Shown piece by piece: positions 26,023 to 34,664 of a stretch of 64,000 nt of DNA. The stretch's first letter is position 1. Every line of letters starts with the position of its first letter. The notes below the pieces were generated by a model. The model saw only the letters and a list, made by a program, of their open reading frames with translations. It was not told where the DNA came from and did not search any database. The translations under genes and the position numbers were made by a program. Source of the stretch: UBA1672 sp050633325 (GTDB lineage: Bacteria; Pseudomonadota; Alphaproteobacteria; Micavibrionales; Micavibrionaceae); assembly GCA_050633325.1 (NCBI GenBank), contig JBOEGH010000007.1:62001-126000 (forward strand). The letters run 5' to 3'.

Positions 26023-27804
26023 ATGCCCACTGCGCCAGTACATAATAATAAAAACAATCAACAAGATAAGAATCTAACCGTTTATCTTGTTAAAAGACTT
26101 GGCATGAATTATTTATGGCCGCGCAAATCTACGCTTATGATAGCTGTGTTTTTCATGGCTTTTTCTGCTGCTATGACTGCTGCTGTTGCGATGTTGATGC
26201 AGCCGGTCTTGGATGATGTCTTATATGGTGGACGAGAAGACCTTATTCTACTTGTTTCACTTGCTCTGTCTGCTACGTTCGCGGCGCGTGGTATTACAAC
26301 ATATATACATACTATCTTGATGAACAGTATTGGTCATACGGTTGTCGCAGAGATACAAGCATCATTATTTGCCAAATTTATGCATATGGATATGGCATTT
26401 TTTCACGATAACCCAAGTGGTACATTGTTATCACGTGTGGTAAATGACGTTAATGTGATGCGTACAGCAGTGACAAGTACACTTACAGGATTTGGCAAAA
26501 GCTTTTTCACCTTAATATTCCTTATAATGGTTATGTTTTCAAATGACTGGAAGCTTACTCTTGCTGCTTTTGTAGTGTTCCCTTTGCTTACTATATTCGT
26601 AGTATATATCGGCAAGAGATTACGCAAAATTTCAAAAAGCATTCAAAGTGAGCTTGGTGGATTATCTGACTTATTGTCTCAAGCATTCCAAGGTATAAGA
26701 CTAATAAAATCCTATCGTATGGAACGCATGCAAGTTACAAAAATTACTGATGCAATTAACCGGGTGCGGGATTTGAACATAAAGGCGGTTAAAGTATCCA
26801 CATTATCAACACCAGTGAATGAGATATTAGTTGGTCTGATTATGGGTGCAATTATTGCTTATGGTGGTTATGAAGTTCTTGCGGGGCGTACAACCCCCGG
26901 GCAATTAGCTGCATTCTTATCTGCCTTTATATTGGCTTATGAACCAATGAAAAAACTAGCACGATTGAACAACACCTTACAAATGGGATTAGGAGCAACT
27001 GAGCGCGTATTCGATATGCTGGATAAAGATCCTGATATTAATAACAGCCCTAATGCGATTGATCTTGGTACAGAAGTTCCAAACATAGAATTTAAAGATG
27101 TAGTGTTTTCCTATGAAGGTACTGATAAGAAGGCATTAAACAACATTTCATTAAATATAGAAGCAGGCAAGGTTACGGCACTAGTTGGCACTTCGGGCGG
27201 CGGTAAAAGTACTGTTATGAATCTAATCCCACGATTTTACGACATTCATAGTGGTAATATATCCATAAATAACCATGACATAAGTGACCTTACAATTGAG
27301 TCTTTGCGTAATTCAATTGCTCTGGTTTCACAAGATATAATGATTTTTAACGAGAGTGTGATTGAGAATATTCGCTATGGTAAGCCAGACGCAACAGATG
27401 ATGAGGTGTTCATAGCGGCTCGTGATGCTGCTGCACATGATTTTATTGAGGGCTTTGATGATGGATATCAAACAATAGTAGGAGAGAACGGCGTCAAGCT
27501 GTCTGGTGGACAGAAGCAAAGGATATCAATTGCACGTGCAATATTACGTGATGCACCTATTTTGCTTTTGGATGAGGCGACTTCTGCGCTTGATAATGAA
27601 TCAGAAAAACTGGTGCAAACTGCGCTTGAGCGCTTGGAAAAAGGTCGCACAACCCTTGTTATTGCGCACAGGCTCACAACGGTTCAAGACGCGGATCACA
27701 TCATAGTTTTGGATCGTGGTTGCGTCGCAGAGCAGGGAACACATAACGATCTGATGAAAAGAAATGGCTTATACGCCAACATGTATGAAACGGGATTGAA
27801 ATAG
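26023..27804 (+). CDS. msbA: MsbA-type lipid/multidrug exporter ABC transporter
   Basis: A fused half-transporter of 593 residues: six membrane segments (about residues 30-330) and an ATPase domain with GTSGGGKSTVMNLIPRFYD (Walker A near residue 390), LSGGQKQRISIARA (signature) and ILLLDEATSALD (Walker B), then AHRLTTVQDAD. In this family it flips lipid A-core or other amphipaths across the inner membrane. MsbA is the most likely identity but drug exporters look alike, and no lpxK or waaA lies nearby. ATG 26023 is preferred over the TTG just before it. The next gene overlaps its stop codon by one base. Confidence 0.85.
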   Translation: MPTAPVHNNKNNQQDKNLTVYLVKRLGMNYLWPRKSTLMIAVFFMAFSAAMTAAVAMLMQPVLDDVLYGGREDLILLVSLALSATFAARGITTYIHTILMNSIGHTVVAEIQASLFAKFMHMDMAFFHDNPSGTLLSRVVNDVNVMRTAVTSTLTGFGKSFFTLIFLIMVMFSNDWKLTLAAFVVFPLLTIFVVYIGKRLRKISKSIQSELGGLSDLLSQAFQGIRLIKSYRMERMQVTKITDAINRVRDLNIKAVKVSTLSTPVNEILVGLIMGAIIAYGGYEVLAGRTTPGQLAAFLSAFILAYEPMKKLARLNNTLQMGLGATERVFDMLDKDPDINNSPNAIDLGTEVPNIEFKDVVFSYEGTDKKALNNISLNIEAGKVTALVGTSGGGKSTVMNLIPRFYDIHSGNISINNHDISDLTIESLRNSIALVSQDIMIFNESVIENIRYGKPDATDDEVFIAARDAAAHDFIEGFDDGYQTIVGENGVKLSGGQKQRISIARAILRDAPILLLDEATSALDNESEKLVQTALERLEKGRTTLVIAHRLTTVQDADHIIVLDRGCVAEQGTHNDLMKRNGLYANMYETGLK

Positions 27805-28613
27805 TGTTTCTAAAGCTGCTGTTTATTACTGTATCAACCTACCTTCTTTTTATATTTGTTCTGTTCGTTTCGCAAAGGACGCTAATATATTTACCGGATG
27901 AATCTAAGCCTGATTATATTCAGGGGGTTGATATTGTTAATGTAACAACCAAAGATGGGCAGCCCCTAGAGGCTTGGTACATACCTCCCAAAGATCCCAA
28001 CATGCCAGTAATTGTTTTCTTTCATGGTAATGCAGGAAACTATGGAGATCGTATTTATAAATCCCAGCACTATGCTAACAATGGCTATGGTTTATTGCTC
28101 GCAGAATATAGAGGGTATGGTGGTAATTCCGGCAGGCATAGTGAAGAAGGATTTTATCATGATGGACGCGCTTATATAAAATGGCTCAGAAATGTAAAAA
28201 ACATTAAACCTGAAAAGGTTATAATTTATGGTGAGTCTATTGGTTCTGGTATAGCCGTTCAAATGGCAACGGAATATAAGGTTGCAGCACTCATACTTGA
28301 AGTTCCTTTTTCGAGCTTGGTTGATGTTGCATCAAATCTTTACCCATTCGTTCCCGTAAAATACCTTCTAAAGGATCGGTATATGAATATAGACAAAATA
28401 GAGAATATTAATAATGCCCCTTTACTTATTTTGCATGGACATAAAGATCAAGTAATCCCATTTTCTTCTGCCAAAAGTCTTTTTGATAAAGCCACAGAAC
28501 CTAAGAAGTTAATAGAGTTTCCACAGGCAAACCACAACAACCTCTATGAATTTGGTGCATCACAGCATGTATCTGATTTTTTAACTAGTATAGAATCTAA
28601 AAATGATAAATAA
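27804..28613 (+). CDS. Alpha/beta hydrolase (BEM46/ABHD13-like)
   Basis: A 269-residue serine hydrolase with one N-terminal membrane segment (residues 1-24), so it is probably anchored with the catalytic domain in the periplasm. Motifs: VFFHGNAGNYGD (oxyanion HG region, about 73-84), IYGESIGSGIA (nucleophile elbow G-E-S-I-G, Ser near 147), an Asp in LILHGHKDQVIPF and the final His in FPQANHNNLYEF. The substrate is unknown; family members act on esters or lipids. Its GTG start overlaps the msbA stop codon (TAGTG), which implies coupled translation and a shared envelope-lipid role (inference). Confidence 0.88.
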   Translation: MFLKLLFITVSTYLLFIFVLFVSQRTLIYLPDESKPDYIQGVDIVNVTTKDGQPLEAWYIPPKDPNMPVIVFFHGNAGNYGDRIYKSQHYANNGYGLLLAEYRGYGGNSGRHSEEGFYHDGRAYIKWLRNVKNIKPEKVIIYGESIGSGIAVQMATEYKVAALILEVPFSSLVDVASNLYPFVPVKYLLKDRYMNIDKIENINNAPLLILHGHKDQVIPFSSAKSLFDKATEPKKLIEFPQANHNNLYEFGASQHVSDFLTSIESKNDK

Positions 28614-28653
28614 TGGTTAAGGTAATTTTCATTTCGTGTGTTGGAGTACAATT

Positions 28654-29112
28654 ATGCCTTGCCATTCTGCAATAGAGAAAAAGACAGTAACTGCCAAGGC
28701 TGATGATACGGTCGAGGTGGTTTTGAAGTCCATTAAGAAAGCAAAAGCACAAGCCTGCGCAGTTGTTGATGATGATGGAATGTTTTTAGGCTTGTTTTCA
28801 ATGAAAATACTTCTTAAAAATTTAATACCTTTATCAGTTGCAATGACGAATGGCGTTAAAATTGACATCAAAGTAACCGCAGCCCCGGGCGTAGCCAAAA
28901 GATTGGCAAATGTTAAAACTCTGGCAGTTTCAGAATTGATGGATAAAAATGCTGATACAGTATTTCCTGATGCCCCAATTTGGGAAGGGGTAGGTGTGTT
29001 AACAAAAGAGGGCAGCCCACTGCCTGTTGTTGATAATAGTGGCAAGCTGCATGGTCTTATAACCTACGACTCACTAGTTAACGATTTGGAAAGCATTCAA
29101 ACCAGCAGTTAG
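28654..29112 (+). CDS. CBS-domain-pair protein
   Basis: A 152-residue protein made almost entirely of two CBS motifs (AKADDTVEVVLKSIKKAK and ACAVVDDDGMFLGLFSM; then VFPDAPIWEGVGVLTKEG and LPVVDNSGKLHGLITYDSLV). Such pairs usually bind adenine nucleotides and regulate a partner. No catalytic domain is attached, and the partner is not obvious. I chose ATG 28654 because TTGGAG lies about 8 bases upstream. The gene continues the rightward run from msbA and is followed after 8 bases by the DUF192 gene. Confidence 0.8.
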   Translation: MPCHSAIEKKTVTAKADDTVEVVLKSIKKAKAQACAVVDDDGMFLGLFSMKILLKNLIPLSVAMTNGVKIDIKVTAAPGVAKRLANVKTLAVSELMDKNADTVFPDAPIWEGVGVLTKEGSPLPVVDNSGKLHGLITYDSLVNDLESIQTSS

Positions 29113-29120
29113 GTAGTTAA

Positions 29121-29669
29121 ATGATTGTTTTTAATCAAATAAATATGTCTGATATTTTTAGACTTCTGAGTTATAGCTTTTTGATTATATTGTCAGCTAT
29201 TAATACTTCATACGCACAAAACGTTAGTGTTGCAGATGATTCTGACGTAGTAGTCCCTGTGATCACACAAGGTATCTACCAAATACTGGAAAAAGAAGAA
29301 GTATCTGTTCTTACCAAGGATAACAGCAAACATGATTTTATTGTTGAAGTTGCCCGAACTGCTGAAGAACAAAATAAAGGATTAATGTTCAGAACCACTG
29401 TTCCTGAAAAAACAGGAATGTTATTTCTGTTTGAGGGGGAGAAGCTAAGAAGCTTTTGGATGAAAAACACACAAGTCTCTCTTGATATTATATTCATCAA
29501 GAAAAATGGGCTAATACACCATATACATCCTAATGCGGAAATAAATACACTAGACCCAATCAGCTCAACGGGGGGAGTGTCAGCAGTGCTAGAGATAGCT
29601 GCGGGTGAGGCAGATAGGCTTGGTATAAAGATAGGAGATAGCGTTTTACACAATGCTTTTATCCAATAA
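29121..29669 (+). CDS. DUF192-family exported protein
   Basis: A 182-residue protein with an N-terminal signal sequence (hydrophobic residues about 13-28, cleavage likely after SYA) and a complete DUF192 domain in the second half: VEVARTAEEQNKGLMFRT, GMLFLFEGEKLRSFWMKNT, LDIIFIKKNGLIHHIHPNA and LEIAAGEADRLGIKIGDSV. The family is common in bacteria and archaea and its function is not established. It ends the rightward run; 99 AT-rich bases separate it from tRNA-Pro, with no clear terminator. Confidence 0.88.
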   Translation: MIVFNQINMSDIFRLLSYSFLIILSAINTSYAQNVSVADDSDVVVPVITQGIYQILEKEEVSVLTKDNSKHDFIVEVARTAEEQNKGLMFRTTVPEKTGMLFLFEGEKLRSFWMKNTQVSLDIIFIKKNGLIHHIHPNAEINTLDPISSTGGVSAVLEIAAGEADRLGIKIGDSVLHNAFIQ

Positions 29670-29768
29670 AATTGTGTTTAATTGACTATAAAATATTTTT
29701 GTAAATTTTTAATATTATTCTCTTGCTGTTTGGTTTTGCATCGTGTAAAAACCCAATACGTTTTAAGT

Positions 29769-29845
29769 CGGAGCGTGGCGCAGCCTGGTAGCGCACCTGT
29801 TTTGGGAACAGGGGGTCGGAGGTTCGAATCCTCTCGCTCCGACCA
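29769..29845 (+). tRNA. tRNA-Pro (UGG)
   Basis: A 77-base gene folds as a full cloverleaf: acceptor CGGAGCG/CGCTCCG, D-arm with GGTAGCGC, anticodon stem CCTGT/ACAGG with loop TTTGGGA (anticodon TGG), and T-arm GGAGGTTCGAATCCTCT. The discriminator A is followed by an encoded CCA (29843-29845). The TGG anticodon reads proline codons. It stands alone between the DUF192 gene and a small secreted-protein gene. Confidence 0.97.
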
Positions 29846-30012
29846 CATAACCTAGATTATTGGTTATCCAATACAATAAAATGTATTATCAAAAAGACTT
29901 TCATATTTTCAGCAACTTAATGTTTTTCCTTATTGTCGATTAATATAAATTTATATATTTTTAATGTACCTTAGGCCAACATGGTATTTATATTTATTTA
30001 AAAGGAATTAAA

Positions 30013-30399
30013 ATGATAGTTAAAAAATTTACTTTATTAATGTTAGGTGTTCTTTTTGCAACAACTGGTTCTTTAGTATTTTCGGCCCAAGCAAGTGCTG
30101 AAGAAGAAAGACAATGCGCAGTACATTATACTAGAACTGCATGCCCTGGTGAAGAAGAGACTAGCTTTAAGAAATGCGATGGTAATGCTTCTTGTGTTAA
30201 GCATAAAAAAGCCACAACATTAGAAGAATGCCAAGCGGCGGCCACAAAATCATGCCGTAATAGACGTCTAAATATTACCAAGAGCAAAGTTATAACAGCC
30301 ACTTGGAAGGGCGAGGCCATTCAATCAGTTGCTGGCAATGATGATTTTTGTCTTACATATGAAAAAAGAGATGAAGAATTTAACCACTGTACTGAATAA
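30013..30399 (+). CDS. Small Cys-rich exported protein, unknown
   Basis: A 128-residue protein with a strong signal peptide (basic MIVKK, hydrophobic about 7-24, cleavage probably near ASA-EE). The mature part of about 98 residues has eight cysteines (QCAVHY, TACPG, KKCDG, ASCVK, EECQA, KSCRN, FCLTY, HCTE), an even number that fits four disulfides in the periplasm or outside the cell. The family was not recognised. An AAAGGAAT ribosome-binding site is 6 bases before the ATG. Its AT-rich upstream region and place between two tRNA genes and an old integration site make it an accessory-gene candidate. Confidence 0.7.
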   Translation: MIVKKFTLLMLGVLFATTGSLVFSAQASAEEERQCAVHYTRTACPGEEETSFKKCDGNASCVKHKKATTLEECQAAATKSCRNRRLNITKSKVITATWKGEAIQSVAGNDDFCLTYEKRDEEFNHCTE

Positions 30400-30408
30400 A
30401 TAGATAGT

Positions 30409-30440
30409 GACAGAATGCTTAAGAATGTAAGCGTTCTGTC
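30409..30440. repeat. 12-bp inverted repeat after the Cys-rich gene
   Basis: GACAGAATGCTT (30409-30420) and AAGCGTTCTGTC (30429-30440) pair over 12 bases with one G-U, around an 8-base loop. It lies 10 bases beyond the stop codon of the small Cys-rich gene. There is no T-run on either side, so it is not a standard intrinsic terminator; it may stabilise the 3' end of the mRNA. Confidence 0.65.
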
Positions 30441-30497
30441 GCCTAAACTAAAATAACTTCCCTCAAGGTTTTATCAATATTTTAAGGAATAAAATTG

Positions 30498-32456
30498 ATG
30501 AATTTTTTAAATAAGCTTAGTATCAAAGTTAAAATTTCCCTAATTTTATTTGTTGTACTATTTGGTTTTGCCTCTATAGGGACAATATATGTTAATAGTA
30601 ACGCAAAACAACGCGCTTTCATTGAAAAGCAAACTCATTCTAAAAAGGTCTACAAGCTACTAACAGATATACAAATTGGATTCTTACAAGAAAGAAGGTC
30701 TGAGAAAGACTTCCTATTGAGAATGAACCTTAAATACTCTGAGCGACATAACAAAAAGGCAGATGAAATATTATCTATTTTTTCTGATCTTAAAAGCACT
30801 GTCAAAAATAAAGACGATTTAGCCATTATACAGGATATGGAAGGCAAATTCATCTTATATGCTGAGCAGTTCAAACTTGTAGTGGAACAAAGAAAAAAAA
30901 TCGGCTTAGATCCTAAGCTTGGGCTGCTTGGTAAATTAAATAAAGCAGTACTAGAAGCAGAAACTGAAATACTTAGTTATGATAATGGTGATCTACTTGC
31001 GAGTTTGTATTTACTAATGCGCCATGAGAAAAACTTTCTGCTAACTTTTGATCCTATTTACATTACTAAAATGCAACAAACTCTAGGAGATATAGAGAAT
31101 ATAGTTTTTGCGACAGTAGATGACGAAGATGATCAGGAATATGTAAATGACATGGTTCAAATATATTCTATTGGTTTTAAAAATGTTTCTAAAAGCTTAT
31201 TGGAAGAAGTTAAGTACAAAAAGAAAATGAGTGGTTTATATGCTCAGGTTGAACCGGTGCTTTTAGAAATGTCTGAAAAAGCTAGCTTAGATTTGATCAA
31301 GGCTAACAAATCATTGGAAATGGAACAGAACCGCTCTTTCACTAAAATTTTAATTGCGATAGTTTTAGTGATTTCTATTGCTAGTTCTGTAATGGCGTTT
31401 ATTGGATACAATATATCATTACAAGTTTCTGAGATGACCAAAACAATGTCAATTCTTGCTAAGAATGAAACAGATATCCTTATACCTTACTTAGGCGATA
31501 ATAATGAGCTTGGCGAAATGGCAAAATCAGTTCAAGTATTTAAAGAGGGAATGATAGAAAAAGCCCTAATTGAAGAAGAAACCAAGGAAATGCGTATAGA
31601 GGTTGAGAAGGAAAAAGTTGAAGCTATGGAAATACTAGCTAACAATTTTGACAAGCAAGTAGGAAACTCGATAAATTCGTTATCATCGGCTGCTATTGCT
31701 CTACAATCAACCGCAGAGGGAATGAAGAATACCGCCGATACCACTAATCAATCTAGTGATACAGTGGCACAATCATCTAACGAAGCAAGCATGAACGTTA
31801 ATACAATCGCTTCGGCAATGGAAGAAATGTCAGCTAGCGCGTCCGAAATTGTTACTCAAATAAATGCTGCGAGATCTATTTCACGTGATACATCTAATAA
31901 TGCCGAGACGGCGAGCCAAACAATAACAAACCTAAACTTACTAGTAGAAAACATCGGTGAAGTAGTAGGGGCCATTCAAGATATTGCAGAGCAAACTAAC
32001 CTCCTTGCCTTGAATGCTACGATAGAAGCGGCCAGAGCAGGGGATGCGGGTAAGGGCTTTGCTGTTGTTGCTGACGAGGTTAAAAAGCTTGCCACTGAAA
32101 CAGATGGTAAAACCAAAGAAATTAATAGCCGCATTAATGAAATTAAAGATGCCACAAATGCATCAGTAGGAGCAATGGATGTCATTATTAAAAATATATC
32201 TGACATCGATGGTGCCGTAACAGCAGTATCTTCAGCCATTGAAGAACAAAATGAAACTACTAACGAAATTACCAGAAGTACGTCTGAAGCTTCCCAAGGG
32301 GCGATGAATGTTTCACAGGTTATTGTTAATGTTCAAAAGGGTGCGAGAGATACTGGTGTATCTGCCGACAATGTTTTAGAAGCATCAAAAGAAGTTTCAC
32401 AACTGTCTGACAGTTTAAAGAGATCTATACAAGACTTTTTAAATAGCATTAGATAA
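30498..32456 (+). CDS. Methyl-accepting chemotaxis protein with HBM sensor domain
   Basis: A 652-residue chemoreceptor. One membrane segment (about 10-30), a periplasmic helical region of about 250 residues, a second segment (about 282-303), a HAMP domain (about 305-360), and a signalling domain whose hairpin tip is EQTNLLALNATIEAARAGDAG, then KGFAVVADEVKKLA. The periplasmic part repeats the pattern ERRSEKDFLLR...Y and LLMRHEKNFLLTFDPIY, characteristic of the helical bimodular (HBM) sensor known from organic-acid receptors such as McpS. The ligand cannot be predicted from this. ATG 30498 follows AAGGAAT. No other chemotaxis genes are in the window. Confidence 0.93.
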   Translation: MNFLNKLSIKVKISLILFVVLFGFASIGTIYVNSNAKQRAFIEKQTHSKKVYKLLTDIQIGFLQERRSEKDFLLRMNLKYSERHNKKADEILSIFSDLKSTVKNKDDLAIIQDMEGKFILYAEQFKLVVEQRKKIGLDPKLGLLGKLNKAVLEAETEILSYDNGDLLASLYLLMRHEKNFLLTFDPIYITKMQQTLGDIENIVFATVDDEDDQEYVNDMVQIYSIGFKNVSKSLLEEVKYKKKMSGLYAQVEPVLLEMSEKASLDLIKANKSLEMEQNRSFTKILIAIVLVISIASSVMAFIGYNISLQVSEMTKTMSILAKNETDILIPYLGDNNELGEMAKSVQVFKEGMIEKALIEEETKEMRIEVEKEKVEAMEILANNFDKQVGNSINSLSSAAIALQSTAEGMKNTADTTNQSSDTVAQSSNEASMNVNTIASAMEEMSASASEIVTQINAARSISRDTSNNAETASQTITNLNLLVENIGEVVGAIQDIAEQTNLLALNATIEAARAGDAGKGFAVVADEVKKLATETDGKTKEINSRINEIKDATNASVGAMDVIIKNISDIDGAVTAVSSAIEEQNETTNEITRSTSEASQGAMNVSQVIVNVQKGARDTGVSADNVLEASKEVSQLSDSLKRSIQDFLNSIR

Positions 32457-32590
32457 TATTGAGGTTTGTTCAAATCGTTATTTATGCGTAACTTTGTGCA
32501 TCTAAATCATTAAGTTTTGTCATTTATGTTAAACTAAGTTTTATATGATTTTATATTAGCATTTTTTTTAATCTTGATTGCAGTTATCTC

Positions 32591-32619
32591 TTGACAAAAG
32601 CACAAAAAAACTCTTTTCT
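32591..32619 (+). promoter_or_regulatory. Possible promoter of tRNA-Tyr
   Basis: A perfect -35 consensus TTGACA (32591-32596) is followed after 17 bases by TTTTCT (32614-32619), a weak -10 match. It sits about 35 bases before the mature tRNA-Tyr start. The good -35 box and position support a promoter; the poor -10 makes this tentative. The rest of 32457-32654 is AT-rich with nothing else visible. Confidence 0.35.
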
Positions 32620-32654
32620 GCATCCTGTCTTTACGGATCAGCTTTTATTTATGT

Positions 32655-32740
32655 GGAGGGGTGGTCGAGTGGTTAAAGGCAGCGGATTGTAACTCCGCCC
32701 GCGTATGCGTACGCAGGTTCGAATCCTGCCCCCTCCACCA
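32655..32740 (+). tRNA. tRNA-Tyr (GUA)
   Basis: An 86-base class II tRNA gene: acceptor GGAGGGG/CCCCTCC, D-arm GTCGAGTGGTTAAAGGC, anticodon stem GCGGA/TCCGC with loop TTGTAAC (anticodon GTA), a long variable arm (CCGCGTATGCGTACG region) and T-arm GCAGGTTCGAATCCTGC. The CCA end is encoded (32738-32740). The 3' half is overlapped on the opposite strand by the decayed recombinase, as expected for a tRNA that served as an integration site. Confidence 0.97.
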
Positions 32741-33151
32741 TTTCATAATCTTCTTCATTCATTTGTTGTAAAAGAGAGAATGGCCGCGACATTTCAGCGG
32801 TTTGAAATCCCTCATTCCTGACATAGCTTAATCTGTTGGCAAAAGTCAGCCTCAGGACAGTTTTCTGGTTCTCACTTTCTCCTGTTGCCCACATTTTATG
32901 GGGGTTAGCGAGAAAGCCTAAGGCGGTTAAAAAAGTTTCCTCAAAATGTAGTAACCGACGACCGCATTGCCTCATACGCTCGGCAAAGATGATCTTCTCT
33001 TCTTCGAGTTGTTTGATCTTGGTTTCATACGCAATGATAAGTATGTGATTATCCGCCTCAATAATCCGTTCTAAGAACATCTCAACCCTTCTGATCAATC
33101 TTTCCCAGTCTTGCTGTAGAGTTCGGCTTGTTCGCCTGATAAGGCTTCACG
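32673..33151 (-). pseudogene. 3' remnant of a large serine recombinase at tRNA-Tyr
   Basis: An open stretch of about 158 codons after a TGA near 33151 encodes only the C-terminal end of a site-specific recombinase. DWERLIRRVEMFLERIIEA and IIAYETKIKQLEEEKIIFAE form the coiled coil, followed by FLTALGFLANPHKMW, KTVLRLTFANRLSYVRNEGF and TAEMSRPFSLLQQ, a series typical of proteobacterial large serine recombinases that insert at tRNA genes. The catalytic resolvase and zinc-ribbon domains are missing; bases 33152-33211 and beyond are not recombinase. The last 21-22 codons (with GAGFEPAYA) are the antisense strand of tRNA-Tyr, so the gene ran into its own attachment site. The whole of 32741-33211 holds only this remnant. 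Confidence 0.75.
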
Positions 33152-33211
33152 CTCCATCCTGGGCCTATTGAACATTTTCTGATAGCAACTCTATAGAATA
33201 AATTTAATCTA

Positions 33212-33448
33212 TTATGATTCGTCTTCTTCATTTGAAGAAGAATTTTTTGCTTTACCACATTGAAGTTTATCACGCAAAGGGCTGTTCGGATCGATGTCTT
33301 TTTGACATATCGTGCATTTATCACCTCCGGATATTGCATTCAATCCACCGCAGCTGCCTTTGATCGTTTTGCCATTCAATATAACACCCAAGGCCATGCC
33401 TATAACGACTATAATCAAAAGTACGAAAGTTAAAATTAGAGTTTCCAT
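33212..33448 (-). CDS. nqrM: Na+-NQR maturation protein NqrM
   Basis: A 78-residue NqrM (formerly DUF539): one N-terminal membrane segment (residues 4-24) followed by GKTIKGSCGGLNAISGG and the cysteine set CTICQ and QCGK (four Cys in all: KGSC, KCTIC, LQC). NqrM is needed in Vibrio for insertion of the Fe centre between NqrD and NqrE. It is 12 bases downstream of apbE on the same strand, and both stand divergently next to the nqr operon, which supports the assignment. The acidic Ser/Glu tail is not conserved in the family. Confidence 0.9.
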   Translation of the reverse strand: METLILTFVLLIIVVIGMALGVILNGKTIKGSCGGLNAISGGDKCTICQKDIDPNSPLRDKLQCGKAKNSSSNEEDES

Positions 33449-33460
33449 TTTATTATCTTC

Positions 33461-34477
33461 TTATTTTGAATTCTGAAAAGCTGAGCTCGTCTTCGTAATA
33501 TATTTTTGTCCAGAATTATCTTTTTGATTTACAATGAATAAAGCGGCAATCATATTTTGTTCTGCTAACTTCATACCTTGTTTTTCACCAATTGCAAGCA
33601 AAGCTGTTGCCCAAGCATCAGCAAGAGTAGCATTTTCTGCCAGAACTGTCACAGATGCGGTATTATGCGTGATAGGGTATCCATTTTTCGGATTTATGAT
33701 ATGTGAATATCTTACACCATCTTCTTCAAAATAATTTCTGTAATCCCCTGATGTTGCCATCGCTATATTATTGAGCTTTACAAGCTTTTGAATCTCTTTA
33801 CCTGAATGATCAGGTTGCTCAATTCCAATCTGCCACGCCAAACCATGTGGGTTTTTTCCACGTGTTATTAGGTCACCGCCTATTTCCACTAAGAAGTTAT
33901 CAATACCTAATGACGTTAATCCTTTTGCGATTTGATCTATGCCATACCCCTTTGCGATAGCAGATAGGCTAATGGTTACGTTGGAATTAAGTTTGGTCAA
34001 CGAACTAGATTCAACATCCAGATCCAATTGTCTGTTTTGCCCTATTTGAGATAGCTTTGTGCTAATCTCTTCCTTCGTCGGTATAGTTTTATCGCCATTT
34101 TTTGCGCCAAACCCCCAAAGGTTAATTATAGGTGCTAATGTAACGTCAAAGAACCCATTACTTTCTTCATGTACTTGATTGCCTATAACCATAACATCCA
34201 AAAGCATAGGGGAGATATTGAAAGGATGACTCTCTTTTGATTTGTTGAACTTAGATATTTCAGAATCAGGATTCCAGTTTGATAAATGGGAATCTATTCT
34301 TTTTATAGTATCATTTATAATATTCTGTGCTTTTTCCCTGATCTCAGGATTATTGCTTATAATTACAACATTATATGTTGTACCCATGGCATAACCTGAA
34401 AAACGGGTTGTTTTCTCATATGAAGCACAGGCGCTCAACATCATTAAAAAGCAAGATATTATGTATATTTTATGCAT
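33461..34477 (-). CDS. apbE: FAD:protein FMN transferase ApbE (lipoprotein)
   Basis: ApbE transfers FMN from FAD to a Thr in NqrB and NqrC, making the pump's covalent flavins. From ATG 34477 the protein has 338 residues with a lipoprotein signal (MMLSAC, acylated Cys near residue 16), then GYAMGTTYNVVI, INLWGFGAKNGDKTIPT, IAKGYGIDQIAKGL, VEIGGDLITRGKNP and IINPKNGYPITHNTASVTV with DAWATALLAIG, all family blocks for FAD and Mg2+ binding. Longer in-frame starts exist (34525, 34540), but 34477 best fits a lipoprotein. It acts in the periplasm. It forms an operon with nqrM, divergent from nqrA. Confidence 0.93.
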   Translation of the reverse strand: MHKIYIISCFLMMLSACASYEKTTRFSGYAMGTTYNVVIISNNPEIREKAQNIINDTIKRIDSHLSNWNPDSEISKFNKSKESHPFNISPMLLDVMVIGNQVHEESNGFFDVTLAPIINLWGFGAKNGDKTIPTKEEISTKLSQIGQNRQLDLDVESSSLTKLNSNVTISLSAIAKGYGIDQIAKGLTSLGIDNFLVEIGGDLITRGKNPHGLAWQIGIEQPDHSGKEIQKLVKLNNIAMATSGDYRNYFEEDGVRYSHIINPKNGYPITHNTASVTVLAENATLADAWATALLAIGEKQGMKLAEQNMIAALFIVNQKDNSGQKYITKTSSAFQNSK

Positions 34478-34664
34478 AAAAAACTGTTTATAGTTATTGA
34501 ATATTATAATCAATAATAAATTCATAAAAAAGTGGTGCAAACAGCTCTTAGCTAGATTAATATATAAAATGTAACTTTTCCTGAAGTTTTCTCTTTAAAA
34601 ACGTTTATTTAAGTTATATATAACGCCAGTTATATTGATCAATCGGACATAATAAATAAAAAAT
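34478..34664. promoter_or_regulatory. Divergent control region of apbE-nqrM and nqr operon
   Basis: Two operons of the same pathway start from this 187-base AT-rich stretch in opposite directions, so both promoters should be here. A 12-base perfect palindrome GTTATATATAAC lies at 34613-34624, about 40 bases before nqrA. It could be an operator, but AT-only palindromes also arise by chance here. No clear -35/-10 pair stands out. Confidence 0.35.

Noticed and set aside
33082..33339. 85-codon frame on the - strand between nqrM and the recombinase remnant
   Set aside because: It overlaps nqrM in another frame and shows no family features; NqrM is the real gene here.
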